This document shows, one piece after another, positions 1 to 8,242 of a stretch of DNA of 11,319 nt. Each line of letters starts with the position of its first letter. The first letter of the stretch is position 1. The stretch covers positions 1 to 11,319 of the forward strand of contig CAYSBA010000012.1 in assembly GCA_964429075.1 (NCBI GenBank), written 5' to 3'. Both the position numbers and the translations under genes were made by a program. The notes beneath the pieces are model-generated. The model had not been told where the DNA came from. It searched no databases and worked only from the letters and a program-made list of their open reading frames with translations. This stretch comes from CAYSBA01 sp964429075 [NCBI: uncultured bacterium] (GTDB taxonomy: Bacteria > CAYSBA01).

Positions 1-123
1 CTTTTTTTTAATATATTTTTTCTTTGTTTTCTTTTTTTGATACATTTTTTTAGCTCCAATCTTTTAATTACTTGTTTCACTTTGAGAAATTTCTACATAA
101 TGTAAAGACAGAACAAAGTTTGC

Positions 124-152
124 TTGACATAATATGTTTGCAGTATTATGTA
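124..152 (+). promoter_or_regulatory. Possible sigma70 promoter of the ferredoxin/oxidoreductase operon
   Basis: A perfect TTGACA (124-129) lies upstream of the ferredoxin gene. The -10 is unclear. TATTAT (144-149) is a good hexamer but only 14 nt away, while TATGTA (147-152) is at the ideal 17 nt spacing but is a poor match. The -35 overlaps the left arm of an inverted repeat (127-151), so repression by a bound regulator is plausible. Promoter function is inferred from these hexamers only. Confidence 0.45.
127..151. promoter_or_regulatory. Perfect 8-bp inverted repeat, operator-like
   Basis: ACATAATA (127-134) is followed after 9 nt by its exact reverse complement TATTATGT (144-151). A third copy of the core ACATAAT lies at 95-101, inside the small palindrome TACATAATGTA (94-104). 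The dyad covers the likely promoter, as a binding site for a dimeric regulator would. It does not look like FNR or CRP sites, and I cannot name the regulator. Confidence 0.4.
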
Positions 153-153
153 A

Positions 154-432
<279 letters not shown>

Positions 433-435
433 AAA

Positions 436-1443
436 TTGAAACTGCCTGTTACCAATCACTTAGGATACTATGAAATCCGCTTCGAAAGTATCGGTGGCAT
501 GGGTGCAAACCTTGCTGGTAAGATGCTTGCCGAGGCTGGTCTTAAAAAGGCAGGTCTGAATGTACTGAATTTTTCAAGTTATGGCTCTGAGAAGAAGGGA
601 ACACCAGTAAAGACCTTTGTCCGTTTTTCAGAACCAGAGATAGAGATACTTGACAATAGCCCTGTTGAAAACCCACATCTTTTAGTTATCTTTCATGAAG
701 CAATGCTCAATTCTCCAACTGCAGCAGCTGGCCTTCTAAAGGGTGGTATTGCAATAGTAAATTCAAAAAAACAACCCGAACAGCTCCGTGAAAAACTTGG
801 ACTAGCAGAAGGCAGAGTTGTTACTGTGGATGCAACAAATATAGCACTTGAAGTAAAAAGCAGGGTAAACACAGTCCTTCTTGGAACCTTAGCTGCACAT
901 ATTGGATTTATCAGTCTGGATGACCTACTTGCAATAGTGGAAGATAATCTTAAGAAAAAATACCCCCATCTAGTTGATGCTAATATAGAGGGTATGGAAA
1001 GGGGATATAGCGAATGTCTTTATAAGGATTTTAAGGACGATGGTACGGTAAAACCTATACCATTTATAAGGCCAAACCCAAAATATGGTTACCTTGATGC
1101 ACCCCGTGGTGGTGTCATTTTAGAGGTGGGCAATTCGGTTGAAAAAGACCTATCACAATCCCGTGTGGGTGTTATCCCTGTTCTTGATCTTGAAAAATGT
1201 GTACACTGCGGCGAGTGCGACATAACCTGCCCAGATTACTGTTTTGTATGGGAAAAGAGACAGAAAGGCAACAAGGTATTTGTCTTTCTAAAGGGTATTG
1301 ACTACAGATACTGTAAAGGCTGTCTCAAGTGCGTTGAGATATGCAAACCCAAGGCACTCACAGCAGCAAAAGAGGATGGGGTTGATATTGAAAAGATAAC
1401 CATAAGTTTTGTGGAGAGATACGGTGCAAAGAGCAGCAATTAA
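436..1443 (+). CDS. 2-oxoacid:ferredoxin oxidoreductase, fused gamma-delta subunit
   Basis: A 335-residue protein joining two subunits that are often separate. Residues about 8-200 are the gamma domain of pyruvate/2-oxoacid:ferredoxin oxidoreductases, recognised by the early GGMGANLAGKML motif and SSYGSEKKGTPVKTFVR. Residues about 245-310 form a delta-type 2[4Fe-4S] domain with CX2CX2CX3C at C255/C258/C261/C265 and again at C293/C296/C299/C303. The second motif ends in CKP rather than the usual CP. The delta clusters carry electrons from the thiamine site of the alpha-beta chain to external ferredoxin. The start is TTG, with GGAGAAGG (421-428) upstream that overlaps the end of the ferredoxin gene, so the two genes are coupled across a 3-nt gap. 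The 3' end overlaps the next gene by 20 nt. The substrate cannot be told from this chain. Confidence 0.9.
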   Translation: MKLPVTNHLGYYEIRFESIGGMGANLAGKMLAEAGLKKAGLNVLNFSSYGSEKKGTPVKTFVRFSEPEIEILDNSPVENPHLLVIFHEAMLNSPTAAAGLLKGGIAIVNSKKQPEQLREKLGLAEGRVVTVDATNIALEVKSRVNTVLLGTLAAHIGFISLDDLLAIVEDNLKKKYPHLVDANIEGMERGYSECLYKDFKDDGTVKPIPFIRPNPKYGYLDAPRGGVILEVGNSVEKDLSQSRVGVIPVLDLEKCVHCGECDITCPDYCFVWEKRQKGNKVFVFLKGIDYRYCKGCLKCVEICKPKALTAAKEDGVDIEKITISFVERYGAKSSN

Positions 1444-3697
1444 AAAAGAGGATATCCTGTCGCAGACAACCGATTTTAGAAATGGTAACGAAGCGGTTGC
1501 CCTTGCTGCTAAACAGATAAATTACCATCTTATGGGATATTATCCAATAACACCCTCTACCCAGATTGCAGAAGAGCTTGATGCTATGAAGGCAGAAGGA
1601 CTCCACAATATAGTTATGGTACCTGGCGATGGTGAACATGGTGCAGCTGGAATATGCTACGGGGCCTCCACAGCTGGTGGGCGAGTCTTAAATGCTACAA
1701 GTGCAAATGGGCTTATGTATGCCTTTGAACAGTTACCCGTGCAATCAGGCACAAGATATCCAATGGTCTTAAATGTTGTCTGTCGTTCTATATCAGGGCC
1801 TCTTGATATACGTTGTGATCACTCAGATATAATGATGGCGCTCAGCATTGGGTGGATTATCCTCTTTGCTACTAATCCTCAGGAGGTTTACGATCTAAAT
1901 ATTATGGCACCAAAGATCGGAGAAGACAAAGAGGTGATGTTGCCTGTAATCGTCGGGCAGGATGGTTTTTTTACAAGTCATCAGAAGCGACCTATCAGGG
2001 TATTTTCTAATGATAAGGATGTTCAAAATTTCCTCGGGGAATATCTAACTGAATATACAAGTATAGACCCTGAAAGACCTATCACTATAGGACCTTACAT
2101 GAATGATCCAGATCTAATAAACAACAAAAAGCAACTTTCCATGGCAATGGATGCTGCTGACAGTGTTATCGATAGGGTCTTTGGAGAGTTCTATAAGATC
2201 AGTGGAAGAAAATATGAAAAATTGAGGTCTTATAAGGTGGAGGATGCAGAGGTAGTCCTGCTTTTACTTGGTTCCTCTTACAATACTGCAAGGATTGCAG
2301 TAGATAACCTGCGTAAAAAAGGCCTGAAGGTAGGTGTAATGACCTTCCATGTGTTAAGGCCCTTCCCTGCCAAAGAGCTTGTAGATAGGCTCTCTAATGC
2401 TAGGGTGGTTGTAGTTGGTGAGAGGCAGGAATCCTTTGGTGCAAGGTCTGGTAGTATTGCCCTTGAGGTAAAGGCGGCCCTTTTTGATGCCAAAAAAGAT
2501 ATAAGGGTTATTAACAGGGTATATGGTATTGGGGGTAAAGACTTCTATATTTCCGATGGCGAAGAACTCCTTGAGCTTGGGTTAAAGACCCTTCAAGGTG
2601 AAAAAGTCGATCCTTTTGAATATCATGGTGCATATCCAGGTGGTAACAACAGGCCACATAAGAGGTATTTTAAACCAATAACCGGTGAACTTGCCGACAA
2701 TGAGCTTGTTGTAACAAGGACAGAAGATGGTGATTTTAAGATAAAAGGTGTATCTGCAAGAAGCTTAGCTGGTGTAGAAAAGAGGATTGCACCAGGTCAT
2801 GGTGCCTGTCCTGGCTGTGGCATTTTCCCTTCGTTGAATCAATTTTTCAAGGGTATCAAAGGAGATATCGTTGTACTTTTCCAGACAGGTTGTGGTATGG
2901 TTGTTACAACTGGATATCCCTATACAAGCCACAGGGTGACCTACATACATAATCTTTTTCAAAATGGTGCCGCCACACTCTCTGGTGTGGTGGAGATGTT
3001 TAAAGAACTGAAGAGAAGAGGTCAGATACCAGAAGACAGACAGATCACCTTTATAATGGTATCCGGAGATGGAGGTATGGATATAGGTATGGGACCCGCA
3101 ATTGGTGCAGCTTTAAGGAACCACGGTATGATCCTTCTTGAGTACGATAATGAAGGATATATGAATACCGGGAACCAGCTGTCATTTACGACTCCAAAGG
3201 GTCATGCTACGAGTACTTCCCATGTTGGTTCACATCAAAAAGGGAAAACCACACACCATAAAGATACCCCGCAAATCATGGCTGGCACGCATATACCATA
3301 TATTTTTACCGGAGCCGAATCCTTCTATCGTGATCTTATAAAAAAGGCTGCAAAGGCCCAGTGGTATGCCAACAATGAAGGGTTTGTATACGGCAAGGTC
3401 CTTTCGTGCTGTCCCCTCTCCTGGAGAAGTGATGAACGCTACGGGGCAGAGATCATAAAGGCGGCTGTTGATAGCTGTTTCTTCCCTCTTTATGAGATAG
3501 AGCATGGGATTACCAAGATTACCTATGATCCAGAGGAGAAGGGTTGCAGGGTACCCATATCTGAGTGGTTCAAACGGATGGGTAAGACAAAACACCTTGT
3601 AAGACCGGAGTATAAGGATCTATTAAAGGAGATTGAACAGGAGGTCGAAAGGCGCTGGAGAAGGCTTAAGGCAATGCACGAAAATCCTATTTTATAA
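1424..3697 (+). CDS. 2-oxoacid:ferredoxin oxidoreductase, fused alpha-beta subunit (pyruvate-type)
   Basis: A 757-residue fusion. Residues about 18-410 are the alpha chain: GNEAVALAAK, then YYPITPSTQIAEEL (39-52), a CoA-binding region with CDHSD, and the domain with FHVLRPFPAKELV. Residues about 450-757 are the beta chain. It opens with GHGACPGCG, where C462 and C465 are cluster ligands, has TGCGM, and carries the thiamine-diphosphate/Mg motif GDG (548-550) leading to YDNEGYMNTG (574-583). The YMNTG and KDTPQIMA regions resemble PorB/VorB more than KorB, so pyruvate or a branched 2-oxoacid is likelier than 2-oxoglutarate. GTG at 1424 is chosen because GGAGAG (1413-1418) lies 5 nt before it; a TTG at 1409 has no such site. 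With the preceding chain it makes a two-polypeptide enzyme. Family assignment is firm, substrate is inference. Confidence 0.9.
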   Translation: MQRAAIKKEDILSQTTDFRNGNEAVALAAKQINYHLMGYYPITPSTQIAEELDAMKAEGLHNIVMVPGDGEHGAAGICYGASTAGGRVLNATSANGLMYAFEQLPVQSGTRYPMVLNVVCRSISGPLDIRCDHSDIMMALSIGWIILFATNPQEVYDLNIMAPKIGEDKEVMLPVIVGQDGFFTSHQKRPIRVFSNDKDVQNFLGEYLTEYTSIDPERPITIGPYMNDPDLINNKKQLSMAMDAADSVIDRVFGEFYKISGRKYEKLRSYKVEDAEVVLLLLGSSYNTARIAVDNLRKKGLKVGVMTFHVLRPFPAKELVDRLSNARVVVVGERQESFGARSGSIALEVKAALFDAKKDIRVINRVYGIGGKDFYISDGEELLELGLKTLQGEKVDPFEYHGAYPGGNNRPHKRYFKPITGELADNELVVTRTEDGDFKIKGVSARSLAGVEKRIAPGHGACPGCGIFPSLNQFFKGIKGDIVVLFQTGCGMVVTTGYPYTSHRVTYIHNLFQNGAATLSGVVEMFKELKRRGQIPEDRQITFIMVSGDGGMDIGMGPAIGAALRNHGMILLEYDNEGYMNTGNQLSFTTPKGHATSTSHVGSHQKGKTTHHKDTPQIMAGTHIPYIFTGAESFYRDLIKKAAKAQWYANNEGFVYGKVLSCCPLSWRSDERYGAEIIKAAVDSCFFPLYEIEHGITKITYDPEEKGCRVPISEWFKRMGKTKHLVRPEYKDLLKEIEQEVERRWRRLKAMHENPIL

Positions 3698-3704
3698 CAA
3701 CAAC

Positions 3705-4181
3705 ATGAAAGTACTGCTTGTATCAGATAGCCATGATAATATTGAACAGGCTAAGCAGGCAGTAGAATTTGCAAAAAATAATTCGTTGGAACTAATAATA
3801 CATTGTGGAGATTTTGTTGCTCCTTTTACTGCAAAGATATTTGTAGAATCTGGAATACCCCTTATTGGTGTCTTTGGTAATTGCGATGGAGAGCTTGTTG
3901 GTTTAAAGGAGATTACAAAAAATGCAGTCTCACATCTAAGAATAGAAAGAGAGCTTGATGGTAAAAAGGTGATCATACAGCACAGACCGTTCCATGAACA
4001 GGAATTCTTGAATAAAAAAGAGACTCTATTTTTCTTTGGTCATACACATCGTTCTATGATAAAACGGATTGATAGCAATCTTGTTGTAAATCCTGGTGAA
4101 TTGTGTGGAAGTGTAAATGGTGTAAGCTCACTTGCAGTAGTTGATATCCAAAAAAAGGATGCTGAAATTGTGATATTGTAG
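3705..4181 (+). CDS. YfcE/MJ0936-family metallophosphoesterase
   Basis: A 158-residue calcineurin-like phosphodiesterase. The metal-binding blocks appear in order: DSH (D8, H10), GD (D36), GNCD (N59, D61), H93, and GHTH (H113, H115), followed by the family signature NPGE (129-132). Relatives hydrolyse phosphodiesters in vitro and mostly lack a known physiological substrate. The fourth block reads QHRP instead of the usual HGH; the metal-ligand histidine remains but the following GH is lost. ATG at 3705 is 7 nt after the oxidoreductase stop, without a clear Shine-Dalgarno sequence; longer in-frame starts would fall inside the upstream gene. It shares the transcription unit of the oxidoreductase, but no functional link is evident. 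It converges on the minus-strand wzc copy. Confidence 0.88.
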   Translation: MKVLLVSDSHDNIEQAKQAVEFAKNNSLELIIHCGDFVAPFTAKIFVESGIPLIGVFGNCDGELVGLKEITKNAVSHLRIERELDGKKVIIQHRPFHEQEFLNKKETLFFFGHTHRSMIKRIDSNLVVNPGELCGSVNGVSSLAVVDIQKKDAEIVIL

Positions 4182-4187
4182 CTTTGC

Positions 4188-4218
4188 TTACAGGGATTGA
4201 TTGTCCTTTTTTCTGTAA
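4188..4218. terminator. Possible weak stem at the convergent gene junction
   Basis: TTACAG (4188-4193) pairs perfectly with CTGTAA (4213-4218), with AGG/CCT able to pair inside and a T6-7 run between. It lies within the end of the minus-strand wzc copy and just past the plus-strand stop at 4181. The stem is short and not followed by a clean U-run after the outer arm, so a role as a bidirectional terminator is only a suggestion. Confidence 0.2.
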
Positions 4219-6300
4219 TAGTATGAATAACCATATCTGTAATAACGGTAGTAGTAGTTGTGCCGCAGTTCAACCATATTCAGAACAAAACCAAATAGCT
4301 TGTCTTTTGCATTTTGGACCCTGTCCATGATATCAAAAAGATCCACAATCCTTGTGTACTGATATCTGGTTGTCATAATAAATCCATCAACATGAGGTAA
4401 GAGTAAAAGGGCATCTGATACCTCCATAAGAGGTGGTGTATCAAAGACAATTAGATCAAAATTCTCTTTAACCGACTCAAGGAAGCCTTTTATCTTTTCT
4501 GGCTCAAATAGTTTTTGTAGTTCGTTGCTTTCAACTTTGCCAGAAGGGAGAACAAAGAGATTTTCACAGACAACTGACTTCTGGATTGTATTTTTAAGAT
4601 CCATACTATTATTGAGTACATCAAACATACCTGGCATTTTGTTGGTGTTTAAGATATTGTGTATATCCGGTTTTCTTAGATCAAAGTCAACAAGGATGAC
4701 CTTTTTACCCATACGTGCAAAGAGTAATGCTGTCATAAAACTTACGGTACTCTTGCCCTCTTTAGGCTTGCAGCTTGTAACAAGAATGCTGTTTATTCTT
4801 CCTTTGTACATAAAGAGAAGATTGTTCTTGAGCTGAATAAAACTTTCTGTGAAATCATTCTCAAGGTCCAATATATTTGACATCCCTAATTTTTTCTTCT
4901 TTGGTATAAATGCGAGAAGGGGATAACCAAAATTTTCTGTTATATCATGTGGAGTAAGTACTCTTTTATCGAATCTATCCAGTATAATTATGATTCCGAA
5001 GGAGCCCAACAGACCAAGAAAGGCTGCAAGCAGGAGCAGGGTCTTTCTGTGGGGATCAAAAGGTTTTTCTGGTGGCCTTGCTCTGTCAAGCAGGGTTATA
5101 TTTATGGCATCCTGGGTATTCTCAAGCTCTGCCTCCTGATAACGCTTCAGAATATATTCATAGATCCTTTTTTTGTCTTCAAGATCTATTGATAATTCCT
5201 CAAACTCCTTATTTAAATTACTTAGCTCTGCAAGTCTCTGTTCTTCTTGATCCTTGAGTTGTTTCAACCTGTTATATATATTTTTCTTGGCCATCAGCTC
5301 CCTGTTGAGAGCCATCTCTTTACCAGAGATAACCTGTTTTATTGTTTCCATAAGTTCATTGATTGCCTCATTGATAGAGCGAATCCTTGGATGCCTTTCA
5401 CCATAGACTGATGAAAGTCTGCTCCTTTCTTTTATCAATCCTATAAGTTGTGTCTTGAGCTCATCTGGCAGGATGTCTGCTGGAAGTTTGATTAAAGATG
5501 GTATATTTGCAATGTCTTTTATAATTGCAAGCAGTTTTTTATGTTCCTCTTCGAGTTTGATCAATTCAAGCCCTATGTTGGTAAGATCCTTTTTTATCAG
5601 TAAAAGGTCCTGAGTCTTTATGGATATCCTTTTGTCTACATTTTCTGTAAAGATTTTATGTCTACTCTTGAATCTGTAAAGTCTTTCCTGAGAATCTTTT
5701 AGCTGTTATTTTGTCTGTTTTAATTTCTTGGCAAGCCAGCTAACTGCGGAAGATGTGACCATGTTCTTTCTTGTTTTATTAAACTCAACATAGGCATCAA
5801 CTATTGCATTAACCACAAGAGAGGCCCTTTTTGGATCGGTGTCTGTAAAGGATAATTTGATCATTCTTGTATCTTTATAAGTTCAAGATCAAGCCCCTTT
5901 TTTATCCATTCTACGAGATCGTTTAGATCTATTTCTTCGTCAGAAAAGATATCAATGAGTTTATCTTTATTTCTGAGAAGGCCGGTTCTTTGAGCAGCCA
6001 TTGAAAGAATTGTGTTTGATTTGAGAATGTTAAGTTCGGTTTCTATGTAGTCTTCATCTGCAAGCCAGCCACTGTTGGAGGGATCGTATATCTGTTCCAC
6101 CTTATCGAGGATCTTGGGAGCTTTCTATCAATAATAAAAGAGGCTGTTGCCCTATAAGATGGAGTTTTAAACTTTAAAAAGATGTATGTAGCACCCACAA
6201 GACAGAACGTAAATACCAGAAATACCCAATAAAGGTGTCTTACAACACTTGTAAATCTAAGAATAGAAAGAGTACTCAGGTTTTCGTTCTGTATATTCAT
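4188..6300 (-). pseudogene. wzc: Second wzc-type tyrosine autokinase gene, broken by two frameshifts and a stop
   Basis: Full length (about 704 codons) and colinear with the intact wzc at 8239-10374. Reading from ATG at 6300, the first membrane helix (residues about 24-45) and Wzz domain start normally. The frame is then lost at 6122-6124 (AAA where AAAA would restore RKAPKILDKVEQIYDP) and again at 5874-5876 (AAA where AAAA restores LIKDTRMIK). An in-frame TAA lies at 5708-5706, between KKLKQTK and QLKDSQ. From 5705 to 4188 the frame is open: coiled coil, second membrane helix (LLLLAAFLGLLGSFGIIII), Walker A PKEGKST, Walker A' LVDFDLRKP, Walker B VFDTPP and a tail with ten tyrosines. Either a decaying paralogue or, less likely for three lesions, sequence error. 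Translation could still restart internally, for instance at TTG 5564. Confidence 0.85.
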
Positions 6301-6317
6301 ATAACAAAATTGTAATT

Positions 6318-6346
6318 ATTATAACCTAATAAATACCCTTTGTCCA
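6318..6346 (-). promoter_or_regulatory. Near-consensus sigma70 promoter of the broken wzc copy
   Basis: Read on the minus strand, TGGACA (6346-6341) is followed after exactly 17 nt by TATAAT (6323-6318). That is a 5/6 match and a 6/6 match at ideal spacing, just after the stop of the dGTPase-like gene. Transcription would begin near 6311, only about 11 nt before the ATG at 6300, leaving no room for a Shine-Dalgarno sequence, and none is visible. The fit of the hexamers is direct observation; activity is inferred. Confidence 0.7.
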
Positions 6347-6353
6347 GAAAAAC

Positions 6354-7391
6354 CTATCTCCATGGTTTTGGTAAGAATATAGAATTGTGTAGTTTTATAA
6401 TGTATCTATCGGTCATTCCTGCAATAAAATCCACCACCATCTTTTCAAAGCTTACAGCCTTGGGATATTCTATCTCATACAGCTGTTGGAGCATATTAGG
6501 GTTTTCCCTGAAATAATCAAAAAGATCCTTCATAATCTTCTTGGCCTTTTTAAATTCTGTGATCACCTCATCTGACAGATACACCTTCTCATAAAGAAAC
6601 TCTCTGAGTTCGATCAATAGGTTGTGCATCTTTCCTGATAATCTGATATGAGGATCCTTTTCGAAGTTACTATTTTTTATAACATCTTTAACCAAGGTAT
6701 CTATCCTTTCCCCATGGGACCTACCAAGCCCATTTATTATATGTTCTGGGACATCGTTGAGTGTTATGATCTTTGCCCTAATAGCATCATCCAGATCATG
6801 ATTTACATAGGCTATTATATCTGAAATTCTGACAACCTCTCCTTCTAGTGTCTTTGGCATGTTCTTTGGATCAAAAAGATCACCCCTTCCCTTTGAATGT
6901 CTTAAGATACCATCTTTAACCTCATAGGTAAGATTGAGTCCCATACCCTTTTTTTCAAGTATATCTACAACCCTTATGGAGTGGCGTTCATGGGAAAAGT
7001 CCCTTCCTGTAATTTCGCTCAAGATAGCCTCACCAGCATGACCAAATGGTGTGTGCCCGAGATCATGTCCAAGTGCAATTGCCTCAGTAAGGACTTCGTT
7101 CAGACCAAGTGCTTTTGCAATAGTCCTTGCAATCTGGGCTACCTCGAGGGTATGCGTAAGACGTGTCCTGTAGTGATCCTGTTCGGGTGATAGAAAGACC
7201 TGGGTCTTGTGCATTAGTCTTCTGAAGGATTTTGAATGAACAATCCTATCGCGATCTACCATAAAGGCTGTCCTGACAGGGCAAGGATCCTCATCCTTTT
7301 TTCTTCCCTGTGAATTCTTGCTCAGAGTAGCCCAGGGAGATAAAGTCTGTTCTTCGACTCTTTCTAGTCTCTCCCTTATTGTTGCACCCAA
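6354..7391 (-). CDS. dgt: dGTPase-like HD-domain triphosphohydrolase
   Basis: A 345-residue cytoplasmic protein of the deoxyguanosinetriphosphate triphosphohydrolase-like family, which splits dNTPs into deoxynucleoside and triphosphate. The N-terminus shows the family pattern TIRERLE...TLSPWA and DRDRIVHSKSFRRLMHKTQVF. The HD metal site is H80, H109-D110 (GHDLGHTPFGHAGE) and D191 (ISDIIAYVNHDLDD). The start is TTG at 7391, 2 nt after the stop of the PHP gene, with only a weak AGAAG upstream; it is chosen because the residues from there match the usual start of the family and no ATG fits. It therefore depends on translation of the gene before it. Substrate preference among dNTPs cannot be read from sequence. 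Presence in an exopolysaccharide operon is unusual but may be incidental. Confidence 0.92.
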   Translation of the reverse strand: MGATIRERLERVEEQTLSPWATLSKNSQGRKKDEDPCPVRTAFMVDRDRIVHSKSFRRLMHKTQVFLSPEQDHYRTRLTHTLEVAQIARTIAKALGLNEVLTEAIALGHDLGHTPFGHAGEAILSEITGRDFSHERHSIRVVDILEKKGMGLNLTYEVKDGILRHSKGRGDLFDPKNMPKTLEGEVVRISDIIAYVNHDLDDAIRAKIITLNDVPEHIINGLGRSHGERIDTLVKDVIKNSNFEKDPHIRLSGKMHNLLIELREFLYEKVYLSDEVITEFKKAKKIMKDLFDYFRENPNMLQQLYEIEYPKAVSFEKMVVDFIAGMTDRYIIKLHNSIFLPKPWR

Positions 7392-7393
7392 TG

Positions 7394-8242
7394 TTATCTT
7401 CTTGCGAATTCAACAAGTTTATAATAGACAGAATCTGGTATACACATATTCCCCATACCTGTTGCAAGAGAAAAGTCTGGCTTATTGTCACCGTGAAAAT
7501 CTGAACCACCGGATATCAAAAGCCCATTCTTCTGAGCAAGCTCCATAAAACGATCTTGCTGTTCTTCTGTATGATCACTATAGTAGACCTCTATACCATC
7601 CAATCCAATCTCTTTAAGATCTGAAATCAACCTCTCAAGCTCATACCCCATTCCAAGTTTGAGCTGCATGGGGTGACACAGGATGGCAATGCCTTTTGCA
7701 TGATGTATAAGTTTTATGGATTCTTCAGGTGATAACCTTTTTCTTGCAACATAGGCAGGCGAATCTTTTGATAGATATTTTTTAAAGGCATCGTTTATAT
7801 CCTTTGCATATCCCTTTTTAACAAGTATCTTGGCCATATGATTTCTTGAGACTACCTCTCCACCTGCCTCCTTTTCAACCTCTTCCATGGTAATCTCGAC
7901 ACCAAGTTCCTGTAGTTTTTTTATCATCAGGGGATTTCTTTGATTTCTGAATTCTCTCAGTACACTGAGTGTCTCCTTTAGTCTGATGTTGTGATGGTCG
8001 ATAAAAAGGCCTAAAAGGTGCATTGTGCCAGGTGAAAACTCTACACTGAGCTCTACCCCAGGAACGATATCAATATTGTCATTTAAAATGGCTCTTGTAT
8101 TCAATGCCTCATCAATACCCTCAACAGTATCATGATCAGTGATAGCAAGTGCCTTTAGGCCTATTTCAGATGCCTTTTTTACAAGTCTTTGTGGAGTAAA
8201 GGTACCATCTGATGCAGTTGTATGACAGTGAAGGTCAATCAA
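7394..8242 (-). CDS. TrpH/YciV-type PHP-domain phosphoesterase
   Basis: A 282-residue PHP-domain enzyme. The metal-binding motifs are DLHCHTTASDG (H5, H7, D12), TDHDT (D36, H37, D38), PGVELS (E64), LCHP and GGSDFHGD. The insert with RNHMAKILVKKGY and a SPAYVARKRLSPEE stretch are typical of the YciV/TrpH group. Known members are RNase AM, a 5'-3' exonuclease trimming rRNA, and 3',5'-nucleotide bisphosphate phosphatases. It is not the CpsB/YwqE branch of PHP proteins that dephosphorylates tyrosine kinases, although it sits directly behind one. The start is TTG at 8242 with a strong AAGGAG 7 nt before it. TTGA overlaps the wzc stop, so translation is coupled. It precedes the dGTPase-like gene by 2 nt. 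The family call is firm; the natural substrate is open. Confidence 0.9.
   Translation of the reverse strand: MIDLHCHTTASDGTFTPQRLVKKASEIGLKALAITDHDTVEGIDEALNTRAILNDNIDIVPGVELSVEFSPGTMHLLGLFIDHHNIRLKETLSVLREFRNQRNPLMIKKLQELGVEITMEEVEKEAGGEVVSRNHMAKILVKKGYAKDINDAFKKYLSKDSPAYVARKRLSPEESIKLIHHAKGIAILCHPMQLKLGMGYELERLISDLKEIGLDGIEVYYSDHTEEQQDRFMELAQKNGLLISGGSDFHGDNKPDFSLATGMGNMCIPDSVYYKLVEFARR

Noticed and set aside
1-60. Runs of T as an intrinsic terminator or phased curved DNA
   Set aside because: No GC-rich stem precedes the runs, and their centres (about 5, 18, 28, 35 and 48) are not spaced by a regular helical repeat. It is simply a T-rich non-coding stretch.
1409-1423. TTG at 1409 as the start of the alpha-beta oxidoreductase gene
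   Set aside because: No ribosome binding site lies upstream of it, whereas GGAGAG sits 5 nt before the GTG at 1424.
3230-3595. 121-codon open frame on the minus strand
   Set aside because: It lies wholly inside the thiamine-binding beta domain of the oxidoreductase, which is clearly coding on the plus strand, and shows no protein motif.
5874-6124. Programmed -1 ribosomal frameshifting as the main explanation of the broken wzc copy
   Set aside because: The sites are only A_AAG, without a full X_XXY_YYZ heptamer or a visible stem, two separate shifts would be needed, and a stop codon follows in the restored frame.
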